From NCBI GenBank assembly GCA_021234155.1, contig JAJEKV010000066.1, forward strand, positions 6,672,800-6,736,799: 64,000 nucleotides of DNA, given 5' to 3'. Below, piece by piece: positions 1-11,068 of the stretch. The notes under the pieces were generated by a model. It had not been told where the DNA came from, ran no database searches, and saw only the letters and a list, made by a program, of their open reading frames with translations. This DNA comes from Isoetes taiwanensis. Taxonomy: Eukaryota; Streptophyta; Lycopodiopsida; Isoetales; Isoetaceae. The stretch's first letter is position 1. Each line of letters begins with the position of its first letter. A program made the translations under genes and the position numbers.

Positions 1-565
1 CCTCCGTATATATTAAGTGCATTGCATTGTGCACATTCATTTCGCACTACTGTCGACCAACATATTGTGGCATTATTTATTTCACTTGGTGGAAACAAAT
101 TGCTTTATTTTGTGCTCAACTCAAACCACAATGTTTACAAGGCAAAATTATGATGAATCCAGTTATGGAATATGTGTAAACATAAAGAGGTTGATAGAAA
201 TATTTTTGTACTGTTTAAGAATTGTATGGCTGCAATTTTAGGCAGCATCTGATTCTGTTGGCATCTTAGTTTAAATCTCACAGCAATCCTCCATATTTTA
301 TTCTGCATTGGGCTAGTTCGAAACAACATTGTGATTACATTCATCCTTGTCGATATTGTGGTATACAGACTGGGAAATATTACCGAAAAAGGCACAAGAC
401 AAATATACAAATACATTATTATAAATAATTTATCTGGCTTTGTACAACTGGCCGTTACCACAAAAGGAGCAGCCAAACAAGGAGCAAAATGGCTGTGGCC
501 AAAATGGGTGCTACTGTAGTGCACAAAGACAAAGGAAAAAGGAAGCCAAAAAAATGTTGCTGGGT

Positions 566-1277
566 CTACATGACAGAGCAGGCATTTGGGTTTTCATCAC
601 TGAACGTGGTAGTGGATCCCATCATCAACAGGAGGTCTACTGTTATGGTGGAAACCATAGTCATGATCATAAGGCAAAATCCTGGCCAGGGCCATGTCTG
701 GAACTATGGTGGCCATGGCTAGAGTGGTGGTAAGAAATGGCATGCTTATAGCTGCTATGTTTCTGTTTATGGCTGCCACTATGGTAGCTGGTTACAGGGA
801 AAGAACTTTCCTGGTAAAAGCAGGAGTTATGGAGTCCTCATAGGGTGCATAGATGTTGTGATGGATTCCATACTGGTAGCACCACATTTCTGCATTTTGG
901 ACACCTTTTGCTTTTTCAATACCTTGTTTGGACTCACACAGCCTGTTACTGTAACCTTCTGTTCTTGATCATTTATCTCCACTGAATACACACCTAGAAA
1001 AAGAAGGAGGAAATAAGCGAAATGTAACCTTTCGAAGGTATTCCTTCCACAAAAGATTATTTTTCCTAAAACAAGAAGACCTTGTGGCCCATACATACCT
1101 CCCATGCTCTCTAGAGCTTTCCGACCTTCTTTTTCGTGTTTTGGAGTAGGCATTTCGACCACCATCTCCACAACCTGCATACCAGAAATATGAACAAATC
1201 TCGAAGATAATGCAGAAAACAGAAGTAAAATAAATGTTGGAGAGCGCTACCTCATTGTGCAATTTAGCGATGCCCAT
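566..1277 (-). pseudogene. HIPP (HMA-domain, prenylated) copy A, frameshifted
   Basis: Counterpart of the intact gene at 33978-34698. Exon 1 (1251-1277) begins with MGIAKLHNE-type codons and exon 2 starts at 1174 after a CAG acceptor. In exon 2 two compensating one-base indels change HEKKVRKA to HEKEGRKA, and the last codons read MGG instead of MRG. Exon 3 loses frame after KVLKK, where short deletions in A-runs take translation to an early stop. The reading resumes later in another frame and ends in the equivalent of the CSVM tail (stop triplet at 566-568). Splice sites are preserved. The homopolymer pattern means the frame loss could be sequence error rather than true decay. Confidence 0.8.
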
Positions 1278-2264
1278 TTCCGAACCGAGGTTTGAGACAA
1301 TAACTAGGCTGCCATTTCCTATGCTAAATAGTGGAAATATTAGTTTAAAATTTTGGCTAGCTGTAAGGAGACGCGGATTGTTGTGAAAGATGTAGGGTCT
1401 TGCTTGTTACTAAGTAAGGGGACCCGTATATAGAGTCTGGATATGTATTTCCGGCCCTTTTTGTGGTGTGGTGTTTTGGCCAAAAGAGTGGTGTGTTTAG
1501 CGAAATAACATATTTCCTCGCCAAAATGGTATTTCTTGCCAAAACCAAGCGCTCAACGGCAAATGGCCAAAATTTTGGTCAGATCCTTCTTGTACCGGAT
1601 TTGAAATGCTTCAAAAGCCCTTCCAATCACGAGACATGCAATCTTTCGAACTTCAAATTTGTTGTCTCAAAATTTTTAATTGCTCATTCTTGGATATTTA
1701 CGTGACATTCTTCAACTTTTACCTTGCATTCCGTAGATTTACCCATCCGCTTTTCAATCCGTAATTGCATCAAACTTTGTATAAAGTGAGACCCTTGTTC
1801 TAGTCAACCTAGTCAAATGGGACATGTCCGTTAGAATTTTATGCCTTCTATGAAAAAGGTTGTGGGTTCAAAGAAAACGCTAAAAAGGTGGGAATTTTAA
1901 GGATTTTAAAATGAATGACTCATGCCTTTGATTAAATCAACTAGGGCTGCCCTTTAGGGACATATCACTATAGGAGGTATTGGAAAAGATTTCTGCATAA
2001 TTTTTCTTTATGTTGATTGCCACCAACAACCGGATCTTTTTGATTTGCAAGCCTTTTGCCTTGTATTTGTTGTGTGTAATCACAAAATTCAGTCGATGCA
2101 CATGTTGCCCCTCAAACGCAAGATCTTCATCTCTTCCAAGAATTCCGCCTTTGGTTAACACCATTTATGCAGGGTCGATAACTGAAGTTATCCGGCATTC
2201 AGTGGAGCAGTGGAGCATTGATAACAACCAATCACGTAAGACTATTCCATGATAAGCCCGATAA
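1278..2264. other. 5' flank of HIPP copy A; no gene seen
   Basis: This is the diverged counterpart of 34699-35715. It has no recognisable coding frame. The copy-B TATA-like word has an equivalent near 1425-1435. Repeated small replacements against copy B are visible here: GCTGA becomes GTCGA twice and CCAGA becomes CCGTA twice. Confidence 0.6.
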
Positions 2265-3332
2265 GGTGGTTATTTCCGCCTGTTTGATAAAAGAATTGCT
2301 ATTGAAGAGCTTAAGTCCAGGATTGCAGAGAAGAAGGCTTTGGTTAGCACAATGGAAGTGGAGACAGAAATAAGGGAGTTGGAAAGGAAGTTGATGTTTG
2401 AGGAGTATGCGTATGAGTCTTTGGAGTCTATTTGCAAACCAGAAGATCCAGATCTTCTTGTGAAGAAAATTCCATTGGAGGCTAAATTGATTGAAAAAGA
2501 ATTTGAGATCACTACTGACCAAAAGAACATTTGAGTAACCTTGAAAGTTTGAGGCGGATAACCAACACTCCTTTACGTATCAACACTATCAAAAGAACAC
2601 TTCGAGTTTTTGCAAAGTTCTTATCTTTGCTTGTGGTTTAACATTTCATGATAAATACAAAATGTCATTAGTTTTGGAATGTCAACATGAGTACCATTTG
2701 ATGTGTCTTTGCATTGTTAAGAGAAGGGAAATGTTTGAAATGTGAATCACATATTCACGAAGATCTTTATGCTGAACTTGGGATGACTACTCCAACAGGG
2801 AATAGAAGCGGGTTGCTTCTTTTGATCCTATAATAATTAACAAGAAAAACTGATTTGGGGTCAAACACGGTTAGGGTTGATTTGGGATCTAATGTAGCTT
2901 CGAGGCGAGATGAAGTTCATGTTGATCTTTACTTCAAATCCCATTACATTCCGGATGAAGTGGATTTAGGGTGTAAAGATGTGAGTCAAGGATTTAGGGT
3001 GTAGCAAAGATGTGAGTCCAAAGCGGTGAGAAGTTCAAAGTTCTAAATTACGTATCGAATTGGAGGCGGACATTGGGAATGATGACAATGAAGTTGACTA
3101 TGTGTTAGATACTTCAACAAGGAAGAAACAAAAGAGGGAAATCAGGGCCGAATGATGTTGTGACTAAAAAGAAGATTAAAAGGGAAAGAAACAATAAAGG
3201 CGAAAGTCCTGAAGGGACGTAAGAAGAAAAAAGAGGTTAACAAGAAAGTGGATCAATCGGGAAAGTATCCATTGAGGAAGGGAAAAGAACTTTGAATCTC
3301 CAGGGGGGGAGGACCAGGGCTGCAAGGAAATA
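2265..3332 (+). pseudogene. Broken gene-like block: coiled coil, RING/PHD-like cysteines, Lys/Arg-rich tail
   Basis: Three coding-like stretches follow one another on the plus strand. 2265-2534 is open for 89 codons and reads as a charged helix (for example EELKSRIAEKKAL, EIRELERKLMFEE) that could form a coiled coil. Around 2660-2760, with one frame change, the pattern C-x-H-x2-H-x2-C followed by C-x2-C (CQHEYHLMC, then KCLKC) resembles the second half of a RING or PHD finger. From 3050 to 3332, across two frame slips, the text is rich in Lys and Arg (RKKQKRE, KKKIKRERNNK, GRTRAARK) and ends at TAA. No family is identified with confidence. It is either a decayed nuclear-protein gene or a real gene with sequencing indels. 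Confidence 0.33.
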
Positions 3333-3349
3333 AGATTCCTCATGCACAT

Positions 3350-3871
3350 TCCACCACCACCACCACACTCCTCTACCACCACCACACACACCACGCCACC
3401 ACCACACTCCCACCACCACCACACCACACCACGGACTCCACCATGTCCCACACCACAATCCACCACCACCACACTCCACCACAACCACACCACACCCACC
3501 CCACCCACCACCACCACACCACCACCCCACCACACCCCATCCCCACACCACCAACCACACCACACCCCACCACACCACACACCACACACTCCACCACCAC
3601 CACACCACCCCACCACCACACCCCATCACCACACTCCACCATGTCCCACACCACACTCCACCACCACCACACTCCACCACCACCACCACACACACCACCA
3701 CCACCACCACCACCACACACCACCACCACCACCACCACCACCACCACCACCACCACCACAGACACCACCACCACCACCACAGCGTGTTGTGTGGTGTGTA
3801 CTGTGCAGCGTATGGTGTGTGGTGTGTGGTATGTGTGTGTAATGCTGTGTGTTGTGTGGTGTGTGATTAAT
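3350..3871. repeat. (CCA)n / CACAC simple array with a GTG-rich tail
   Basis: 3350-3781 is built almost only of CCA and CACAC words, nearly free of G. It is followed at 3782-3871 by GTGTG/GTGGTG words, which are the complement of the first part. The same strand therefore switches from C/A to G/T composition and could fold into an imperfect hairpin. Long open frames over this array (poly His/Pro/Thr, or Val/Trp/Gly on the other strand) are compositional and not genes. Confidence 0.9.
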
Positions 3872-3929
3872 GGTTTTCCATCGATCGTGGCTTTACTATG
3901 TTAGGAGGCTGACATATCGTAGTGTTTTG

Positions 3930-4290
3930 TTTTGGACTATGGCGGACTTGTGAAGGAATGGTTGGCTGCAACATCGGCTAGGTTTGATAGATGCAAACAG
4001 CGATTGCAAGCAAAGCGAAGATAGGAAAAATGATATCAAAAGAAAGATTGAGTTGATGGAGCATAAAGCATCGAAATTAGAGCTGATTTGCGGATGGCAA
4101 TCAATCATGACGACAAATCCGAAGCGGCGGAGAGGGTGTTAGGGTTTAAAGCGAACTAAAGGATGAAGAGCTAAATGGTACGGTGTTGCACAGGCTGAAA
4201 CAATTAAATAAGGAATTACGAAACTGAAATTGAGCTAAAGGCATGTGAAGACTTACTTGCTGGAGCTGCTACCTCGAATGCAAAGATTTG
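3930..4290 (+). other. Coding-like block, charged helical, frame-broken
   Basis: Plus-strand reading with short frame changes gives charged, helix-like text: EWLAATSARFDRCKQRLQ, then KRKIELMEHKASKLEL, AINHDDKSEAAERVLGF, ELKDEELNGTVLHRLKQ and EIELKACEDLLAGAA. The segments continue one another in order, as expected of exons with single-base indels. No domain is recognised. It may belong with the block at 2265-3332. Confidence 0.27.
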
Positions 4291-5445
4291 AGATTTTTAC
4301 GGCGTAGTGGTCATGACACTCCTTTAGATCTGCACTTCCAATGCTTCGAGGCCAGGAAGAAGAGGGTGATGAAGGTTGTCCATTTTGTGGGCGTTATGCG
4401 AAATGGGAGGGTAAAATGTTGCCGGTTGTGATAGCGAGAATGTAGTCACCGGTATCACATTCCATGTCTATCACACCATTTGAGGTAAATATTATCATCT
4501 CTAACCCTCGTCTAAAGACTATTGATTTTGAATTTGTTTTGCGAGACACTCTAGAACCTGCTTTGCAGCCGGTTGTTTGTGGCCACATTATGGATTGAGA
4601 CATGGCTTTTGGTGTTGGGTGGTACCACAAGAACCAATAGACACAAGTAAGTCCAAGAGGGGTGAAAGCAAGGTTTGGGAAGTCTCGATGCTTGTACTCG
4701 GGTCTCTTTCATCTGGCTTAGTCTCTTCCATCTGGTGGCTTAGTCTCTTTGCTTGTCTGTTTATTGTATCTAAAGTGCCCCCACAGGATGAGATGCTTCG
4801 CTCATTTGGGGCACTTTAGATATATATAGCAGGAACATCGAAAAAGAGTAAAAAAGCCAGTGCGTGACCCTCTTGAATGGTTGTCAACTCACGGGCTTGA
4901 TATTGTTCATTGCAAACAATATAGATTCGTTTGCAAACAAGTGCCTTAACTAATGTTTTTGATGTTGTCGCGGGTCTCTTCGACTTAGTGTTTGCGAAAT
5001 TGCGAAATTTGAGACCAAGGATATCCAACGTTATCCACGCCTCGATCGAGTTATGAGGCGCAAGATACCTCCGGTTGTACCTAGAATTCACCCCATTTGA
5101 TACTCCTAAGTCAATCCCAGGCTTGTGGCATGGAGACTCCAAAACGAAATTTGGATAGTCAAGCGAATGCGGTCATTATCAAGTAAGTACCGATGCCACA
5201 TACATGATTTATTTTTTGTATTTTTACGTGGTCTTCCCTCATTTCAATTATGTTCTGCGAGAGATAAATGCTCTCTGCAAGCTGGAAGCCATGACGAAGA
5301 GATTCCTAGTGCATCTGATTTAGGGGAAAATTAATTCCTTGAGATTCATGCATAAATGCGGGGTCCTTCACCCGAAAAAAGTTTTGGTCTTGAATATGAG
5401 CCAAATGCGGATGCGCGGTGATGAAGTTGACAAAGAAACCGGGAT
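4291..5445. other. No firm gene; possible exon end near 5185
   Basis: 4590-4819 is open on the plus strand but shows no family features. Around 5129-5186 a plus-strand reading (ETPKRNLDSQANAVIIK) runs into GTAAGT, a consensus donor, so an exon may end there. Nothing else supports a gene. Confidence 0.2.
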
Positions 5446-6118
5446 CTGGACAAGATGATCACGGCGGTGCTCACGAGGTCAATACAACCTCAACCAACAA
5501 AACCAAGAGGTTAGCGGGAAATTCTCCTTGTTCGGATTTTAATGGGGTTTTAGGCAAGTTTTATGACTTGAAAGAGAGGATCCTGCATCGGTAGAGGCGA
5601 GAAGTGACCATCGAAGAAATTGAACCATCAAAAGTTCGCGGTTTCGGTTTTGGATTTGGGAGTTCTTAGAATGGTGTTTTCAAAATTTGAGATTGCATTG
5701 TGGTCCGGCATGGCTAAGAGTAATGTTGACTTGTTGCGAGAGAAAGTTCTTTGCTTGAGGAATATAAGGCGATTTCTTTTTATTTGGAATCGGGGATGAC
5801 TACACCAACACAAAATTAAAAAGTGGTTAATAAGCCAATTTTCCTTAAGGATCTGTCCAAAGTGTACCAAAATTTTGGAGATACCGGATGACAAACACAT
5901 TGTTGATAGATGACGGCCGGATATAAGGGTTACGCCAACCAACGTTAGAACACAATGATTCCAATTTCCTTTTGGAGCAACTCAAACCATGTTTGGAGGG
6001 ACTTGGCTGCGAGAAAGTGTGCCGGACTTATGTGAAGGAACATCAAATGTGGAACATGTGGGATTACGAAGAGTCGCGCATAGCGCATGAAAATGCTCGA
6101 CAAGTATTTTCATAAATG
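5446..6118 (+). pseudogene. FCP1/NIF-type HAD phosphatase, frame-broken
   Basis: Four collinear plus-strand segments match, from memory, the layout of the FCP1-homology (NIF) domain of plant HAD phosphatases, which remove phosphate from phosphoproteins such as the RNA polymerase II tail. Near 5540 is a DFNGVLGKF word, matching motif I of the plant subfamily in which the second Asp is Asn. At 5671-5798 is FEIALWSGMAKSNVDLL, matching the [FE]..[VW]WSS.AK.NV region. At 5833-5889 is KPIFLKDLSKVYQNFGD. Near 5900 is NTLLIDDG, matching the DD motif. 5945-6118 reads LEQLKPCLEGLGCEKV and YVKEH, the usual domain end. At least three frame changes separate the segments. Whether these are decay or sequencing indels cannot be told here. 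Confidence 0.6.
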
Positions 6119-7740
6119 AATCTTGTAAAACTCTTTGAAAGTCAATATAAGTAAAAGAATTTCTATGATATGTGTTGTACTTTTTCAATTTAAAATATTT
6201 GAATGGATTGTGAGCAAATGTTCTCGTGTGTGTTTAGAACTAGAGATGATAGAGCTTGGCGCAGTCCACGACTATCTAAAAGCCAAAACACATCACGGAA
6301 GTGGTCTTTGAGTGGGCTGAAGCTATCGTGATTAGCTCCCAGAGCATCAAAATTTTGGAAGGCGATACCATGGTGGTTCAATGATCAATTGATCCTCCTC
6401 TTCTCAAGGTGATACTTTCATCGATTTGTGATCATCGAGTTGTGCCGGATGATATGCATATGTTTGCGGATACATGGAATACTACTTGATTCTCTAAGGA
6501 ATGAGCCATCTCTTTCATTTCTTTGACCCTCTTTTTCTTTCGACATTGTCCAAGGACACAAATAGTTACAAAACAATAAGGAAACATGTGAATGCGGATA
6601 AGTGCCGGTACATGTTTTGCACGCTTGTGATGGACATCCTTTGGACTGTTTTTCGATTGTAAGCCCGCAGCGTGTCGCCGCGGAGATATAAACCGGGGAT
6701 ATATCACTTTGATATTTTCGGGCTTGCATGGCGGCGGAACATATTGAGAGGTTAGTGCTTGCTCATTGCATTTTCTTGTTGTGGCACAATGTCCAACAAA
6801 CTTTGAGTGCGGGTTCACGGAATTGCTTGGACACAATAATTTCAGCTTTACAACCTCGGATGTTGTGAAAATTTCGAGCGCCTCTTCAAACCGATGGTCA
6901 TTCATGTGGCCTGCCATATGTTTGTTTATGCACAAATTTGTGAGGGGTACTTAAAAGGGTGAATATATTGTTGCCTGATCTAGTAAGTCAACTTAAATGT
7001 GATTGGACAAACCAAACTCTGTTATTGACAAAGTGTGGTTAATTGCGGGTTGTGGACATTTCAGACCGGGATCTAGTTGATGTTAGAGTGTTCATGCTTG
7101 AAGTTTTAAGATTAAGAAGCAACAAAGGCTGGGCCGGGAGGAACATATGTATTGGGAAGTATGTATGTGCATGAGTCACCTCGTACTTAAATCCTTTGTA
7201 TATCTTTCTTATGTACATAATTGTTATTGTAACCTCGATTCATTTCAATGAAAATTCATATTCAATTCATCTCACAAACAAAGGAATCAAGTGTTTAGAA
7301 GAATTCAAATCTTCAAAAGAAATCAAGACAAACTCATTTTCACAGTTGAAGCACAAAACTTCACATGAGTTACGAAAACTTCTGAGAATGGTTTACATTT
7401 CATCATCATCGGAAAAGAACTTGGGGTAAAGTGCGTAAAATTTTCTCCTCATCTAAAGGATCCGACCCTATATCTGAGTCTGTTTTGGCGTTACGGAATG
7501 TCGTGTATTTGTGAATACTATGCCTAAGGCGTCTTTATTGCAAAGATCATAGCTGATGGTTGATCTTGCGCCCTTCTTGTAATACATACCTTCTATGACA
7601 CTATCACGTGAGGTACCATGTTCCATTGAGTTGGAAGTCTTTCTCCACTATCCATTTTGGTTTTGTGCACATCAGAATCCAAAATTGGAACCCTCATCAT
7701 TCCCTTTCGAGACAACAACAACAAAATTATCACCAACTCT
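6119..7740. other. No gene identified
   Basis: A 167-codon open frame on the minus strand (6432-6935) and shorter plus-strand frames occur, but none shows a domain, a clear splice structure or a collinear partner. The stretch is rich in CG and poor in CTG/CAG like its neighbours. Position 7430 on has no recognisable repeat. Confidence 0.4.
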
Positions 7741-7751
7741 AAGTGCCTCTG

Positions 7752-8970
7752 CTAACATCGTGGGATTGGAGGAGAACAAGGACTGTTAGTTCGGTCCTCA
7801 ATGTCGGCATGCACATTGGAGGATGGTACAATAACTTGAAGTTTCCAATCATCAGCGTAGTGCTTGTTCACACAAGCTGTCCCACATGCCATCAAGCGGT
7901 GGCTGCGAAGCATGAAAGTTCCCTCGTATGCAAGCTGCAATGGAGATTCAGGATTGAATGCATGTACACAATGGATACGCCTAGTGTCCAAAATCCTTTA
8001 CGCACCCTATGCTTTCTTTCTATCTATATCCTCCACCTTGACTTCCCAAAAGAACCTTTTTATATTCTTCCTCTTCTTGGTTTTGGATGTGTTCATCCAC
8101 TTTCGGATGTTCCACAATGTAAACATCTCTTGACAACTTCTACCACTTCATGAGCATTACCCAATTTTATCTTTCTTTGTATTTTAATTGCGGTTGTCTT
8201 AACCATCTCTTCAACTTCGGCGGACTTTGCCATCGTGTTCACCTTTCAGTGGTTAGAACCAAAAAATTCCACATCATATAGACATCGGTGCCACAAAGTA
8301 AAATGGTCTAGAAGCCTTGAATTGAGATCTTTGCACCATCCGAAAACACATAATGTCTCTTTGGAACCCTTCCTTTCGCTCCGGATATTTGTGGTGCTTC
8401 ATGAGGCAAATGTTGCACCGAACAAAGTATCGTGTTCCCTATCATCGATACATAGTAATGTGTTTCCTTGATAATCTCATACGCCCTTGAGTCATCTTGA
8501 TATGTTATTTGAACCAAAATGGTAATGCGGTTATTGACCCGGTAGCATCATTTGCACCTCCTCTTGTTCCTTGAATGTATAGTTCTGCGCAAAATCCACT
8601 ACCGAGACATGCATCTGTTTGGGAGATTCTCGAAGCTCCTTAAACTATTTTACTTTGCCCCGCCATTGGTGAAATTATGCGGTGGAAAGATTTTTAGGCG
8701 CTCTTTCGGTTTATCGAAGCTCCTTGGGTTACGTCTCATTATCTTGATGAGTCATTCTCCTACGAGAACTTCGAGGCGTTGTCTTTTTTCATAGTCAATG
8801 TACTCCCATTTCACTTTCCCTCTGCCACTTCCTTCCATGGGGCCAGTGCGAAACTTCTTGATTCCTGGTGACTCACAATTTCCAAGGATGCCGCCTTCTT
8901 GTGAAACTCATCTAATTCACTCTTTGGACACAATATAGATCTCCACAAGCTTCTGTACTTGCAATTTTAT
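7752..8970 (-). other. Unidentified coding-like blocks, minus strand
   Basis: Minus-strand text looks like protein in several collinear pieces with frame changes. Examples are GNCESPGIKKFRTGPMEG and KVKWEYIDYEKRQRLEVL (about 8770-8900), IKIMRRNPRSFDK and KERLKIFPPHNF (about 8650-8755), TYQDDSRAYEIIKETH (about 8460-8510), EHPKVDEHIQNQEEEEYKK (about 8050-8120) and RIHCVHAFNPESPLQLAYEG (about 7900-7990). The bias to charged residues and the order suggest exons of one gene, but no family is recognised. Frame slips may be sequencing errors. Confidence 0.28.
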
Positions 8971-10359
8971 GCTGGTGTGGATGTGCATTGACCAAGTTCA
9001 TGTGATCTACAAACATCGCGGGTGCAAGTGCAATTCTTGGGATGTTTGGTTCTCATCCCATTGAGTCCATCCACTAGCATTTGCATCCTCACGTGCTGAA
9101 TGCAAGCGGACAACTATTGAAGTCCTTCAATTTCACAACACACCGGGGTTTTAGCTTCTCAAAACCATGGACATAGCATAACCCACACCACACCACACCA
9201 CACCATCACGACACCACACATCACATCACATCACTTTTTTATCCTATTTAGGATGTGTCGACATAAAAATGCACTACCTTTTTGCTCTCATAAACACTTA
9301 ACGAAATTAGTACACCCGATAATAATTACATTCCTCTTCTAATCATTAGAAAGGATCACGGGTCCTAAATCATGTTCCTAAATGGTGGCGATTTTTGGCG
9401 TTTCATTCCCAATTGGTGGGTGGCCAAATCGAAGAAGTTCATTCGGCAACATGGTAGGATCCATGTTCGAGATGAGATCCTCTGACTATTGTAGGAGGGT
9501 GGTGGGGGAGGGCATTGGCACATGTTAAGCGAGGGCTCGTGATAAATCTCGAAGGTGGATATGCCTAAATCCACCTTCTTTCTTTGATTCGAATCAACCT
9601 AAAGGCATAGCACAATTACATTCCTCTTCAATTTGGATCTTTGGGCCTTCAATGGCTATGCTTGGAGGAGTTGGCGGGAAGAGAGCTCTTAGGCGAGTTC
9701 ATGAGCTTATGTTACATCTTTGGCTGCAAGTGGCGGTGGTATATTTGTTCTCTGTCGCTTGTGGTGCTCGACTCTGCAGCGGCCAGTTTTTTTGGCGGGA
9801 GTGCGTACTTACCACCGGGGATCACGAGGAAAGCGGCAAACCTCATCTGTTAAATGCAGGATGGCTGCGAAAGCTTAGATGCTTTAGATGCGAGAAAACA
9901 ATAATTTTGGATGCACCGGTTCTCGAGCAGTCATACCCGGCATTTCTGTTGCTTAGGGAAATCATGCATGTAAATTTAGTTCTGGTGCTGAGGCTTTCAA
10001 TGGAAAGCCAAATTTTGTAAGATCCTTTTTTTAATATATCATACTTTCCAACGGCGTGCTTGAATCGATTGTCTTTATTCAACAAAATTTGTATCTCGGG
10101 ATCAGTTAGTTATAGCTCAAATATTTTTAGGCTGTACACACCCGGATAAAGGAGTACTCAATTCTGTCATGTTCTAATAATATTCCAAACATTAAATATT
10201 GCATTTCGGACTAGAGTCAACTACACACAATTCACATGCATACGATTACACCACAATCAGCGTACAACACAATAACCACCACATGCACCACCATACTAAG
10301 CACTATAACTAAGAAAACATGAATACTTGAGAAATAAACTAACTTTGTGATTCCTCCGG
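8971..10359. other. No gene identified; CACAC-rich patch at 9180-9235
   Basis: A short run of CACAC and CATCAC words lies at 9180-9235. Open frames at 9652-10020 (plus) show no domain. Nothing else is supported. Confidence 0.4.
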
Positions 10360-11068
10360 ATAGTGGGCAGCATGTTCTTCTCTTACATTTCTCTCCAATC
10401 TTCTAGTTCTAACATCCTTTGTGTTAGGAGACACTCGGTGTTCTCAATCAAAATTTTTGAATCTTTTCTATATGTTCATCACGAAATTGCATCGAATCTT
10501 TTAGCCCTCTTGTGTAAAACCCATTTCCCACCATTGTGTCGATCTCTTCCCTCTTTTTCTTTGCCTTTTTTGCGGGTTTCTTGGGTGAACACCTAATACC
10601 TTTCAAGATCTCGTTGGCTGATTTTGTCACTTGTTTGAGAATCACGCGCGGTGAATACTCTGACATTACAAAAATGACTATTCTTGGCTGCTAGGTCATT
10701 CTTTGGTAGAAGTTTGACGATGCATGGAGTCGGAGGCTCCTTATAGCGATGCTCTTGGCTTCCAAATCCTTTAATTCTTCACCTATGAATTTTTCCAATG
10801 TTTTATCCCTCAAAAAATCAAGTAAAATTTCTTTCTTCGTGCTATCCTCCATTCTTTTGATTACGTTTATGGAAAGGCGTTAGCAAACTAAGGACAATCT
10901 GGCGTTCTTTGCTTGCACTTCTTGATGAACCGGATCATACGCATGGTCACCGCAAGCTCAATTTTTTTCTTCTCTTCTTCTTTTCCTCTCGGCGTCTTTT
11001 CTTCAACATTTCTTGTTCCTTGGTTCTTCTTCGTTTTCTCCTGTGCGAAATGCGGTTTGTATGCAGAT
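10360..11068 (-). other. Lys/Glu-rich coding-like blocks, minus strand
   Basis: Reading from 11068 leftward, 11068-10901 gives a Lys/Glu-rich stretch (EEKTPRGKEEEKKKIELAV, MRMIRFIKKCKQRTP). About 10862-10700 gives MEDSTKKEILLDFL, TLEKFIGEELKDLEAKSI and AIRSLRLHASSNF. 10666-10448 gives KQVTKSANEILKGIRC, KKPAKKAKKKREE and FRDEHIEKIQKF. The three pieces are collinear, strongly charged and helix-rich, as in a nuclear protein. No domain is recognised and at least two frame changes intervene. They may belong to the same gene as the minus-strand blocks at 7.75-8.97 kb. Confidence 0.35.

Larger units (their letters stand above)
1..2268. repeat. Segmental duplication, copy A (partner 33409-about 35720)
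   Basis: The first base of the window matches position 33409, and collinear similarity continues to the GATAAGGTGGTTAT word near 2260 (copy B near 35705). Positions 1-1480 are nearly identical to copy B apart from single-base length changes, mostly in A, T or G runs. From 1480 to 2268 the match is clearly weaker. The block includes a HIPP gene with its 3' flank and about 1 kb of 5' flank. Because copy A starts at the window edge, the true left end lies outside. The right breakpoint coincides with a motif also found in MITE-like repeats near 20.6 and 35.7 kb. Confidence 0.92.

Noticed and set aside
3176-3904. Long open frames rich in His/Pro/Thr or Val/Trp/Gly
   Set aside because: They are translations of the (CCA)n array in different frames; no start context, domain or splice site supports a gene.
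6432-6935. 167-codon minus-strand frame with a weak PPR-like word (RFEEALEIF)
   Set aside because: One short resemblance only; no second repeat, no splice signals, and the stretch is in the poor-quality zone.
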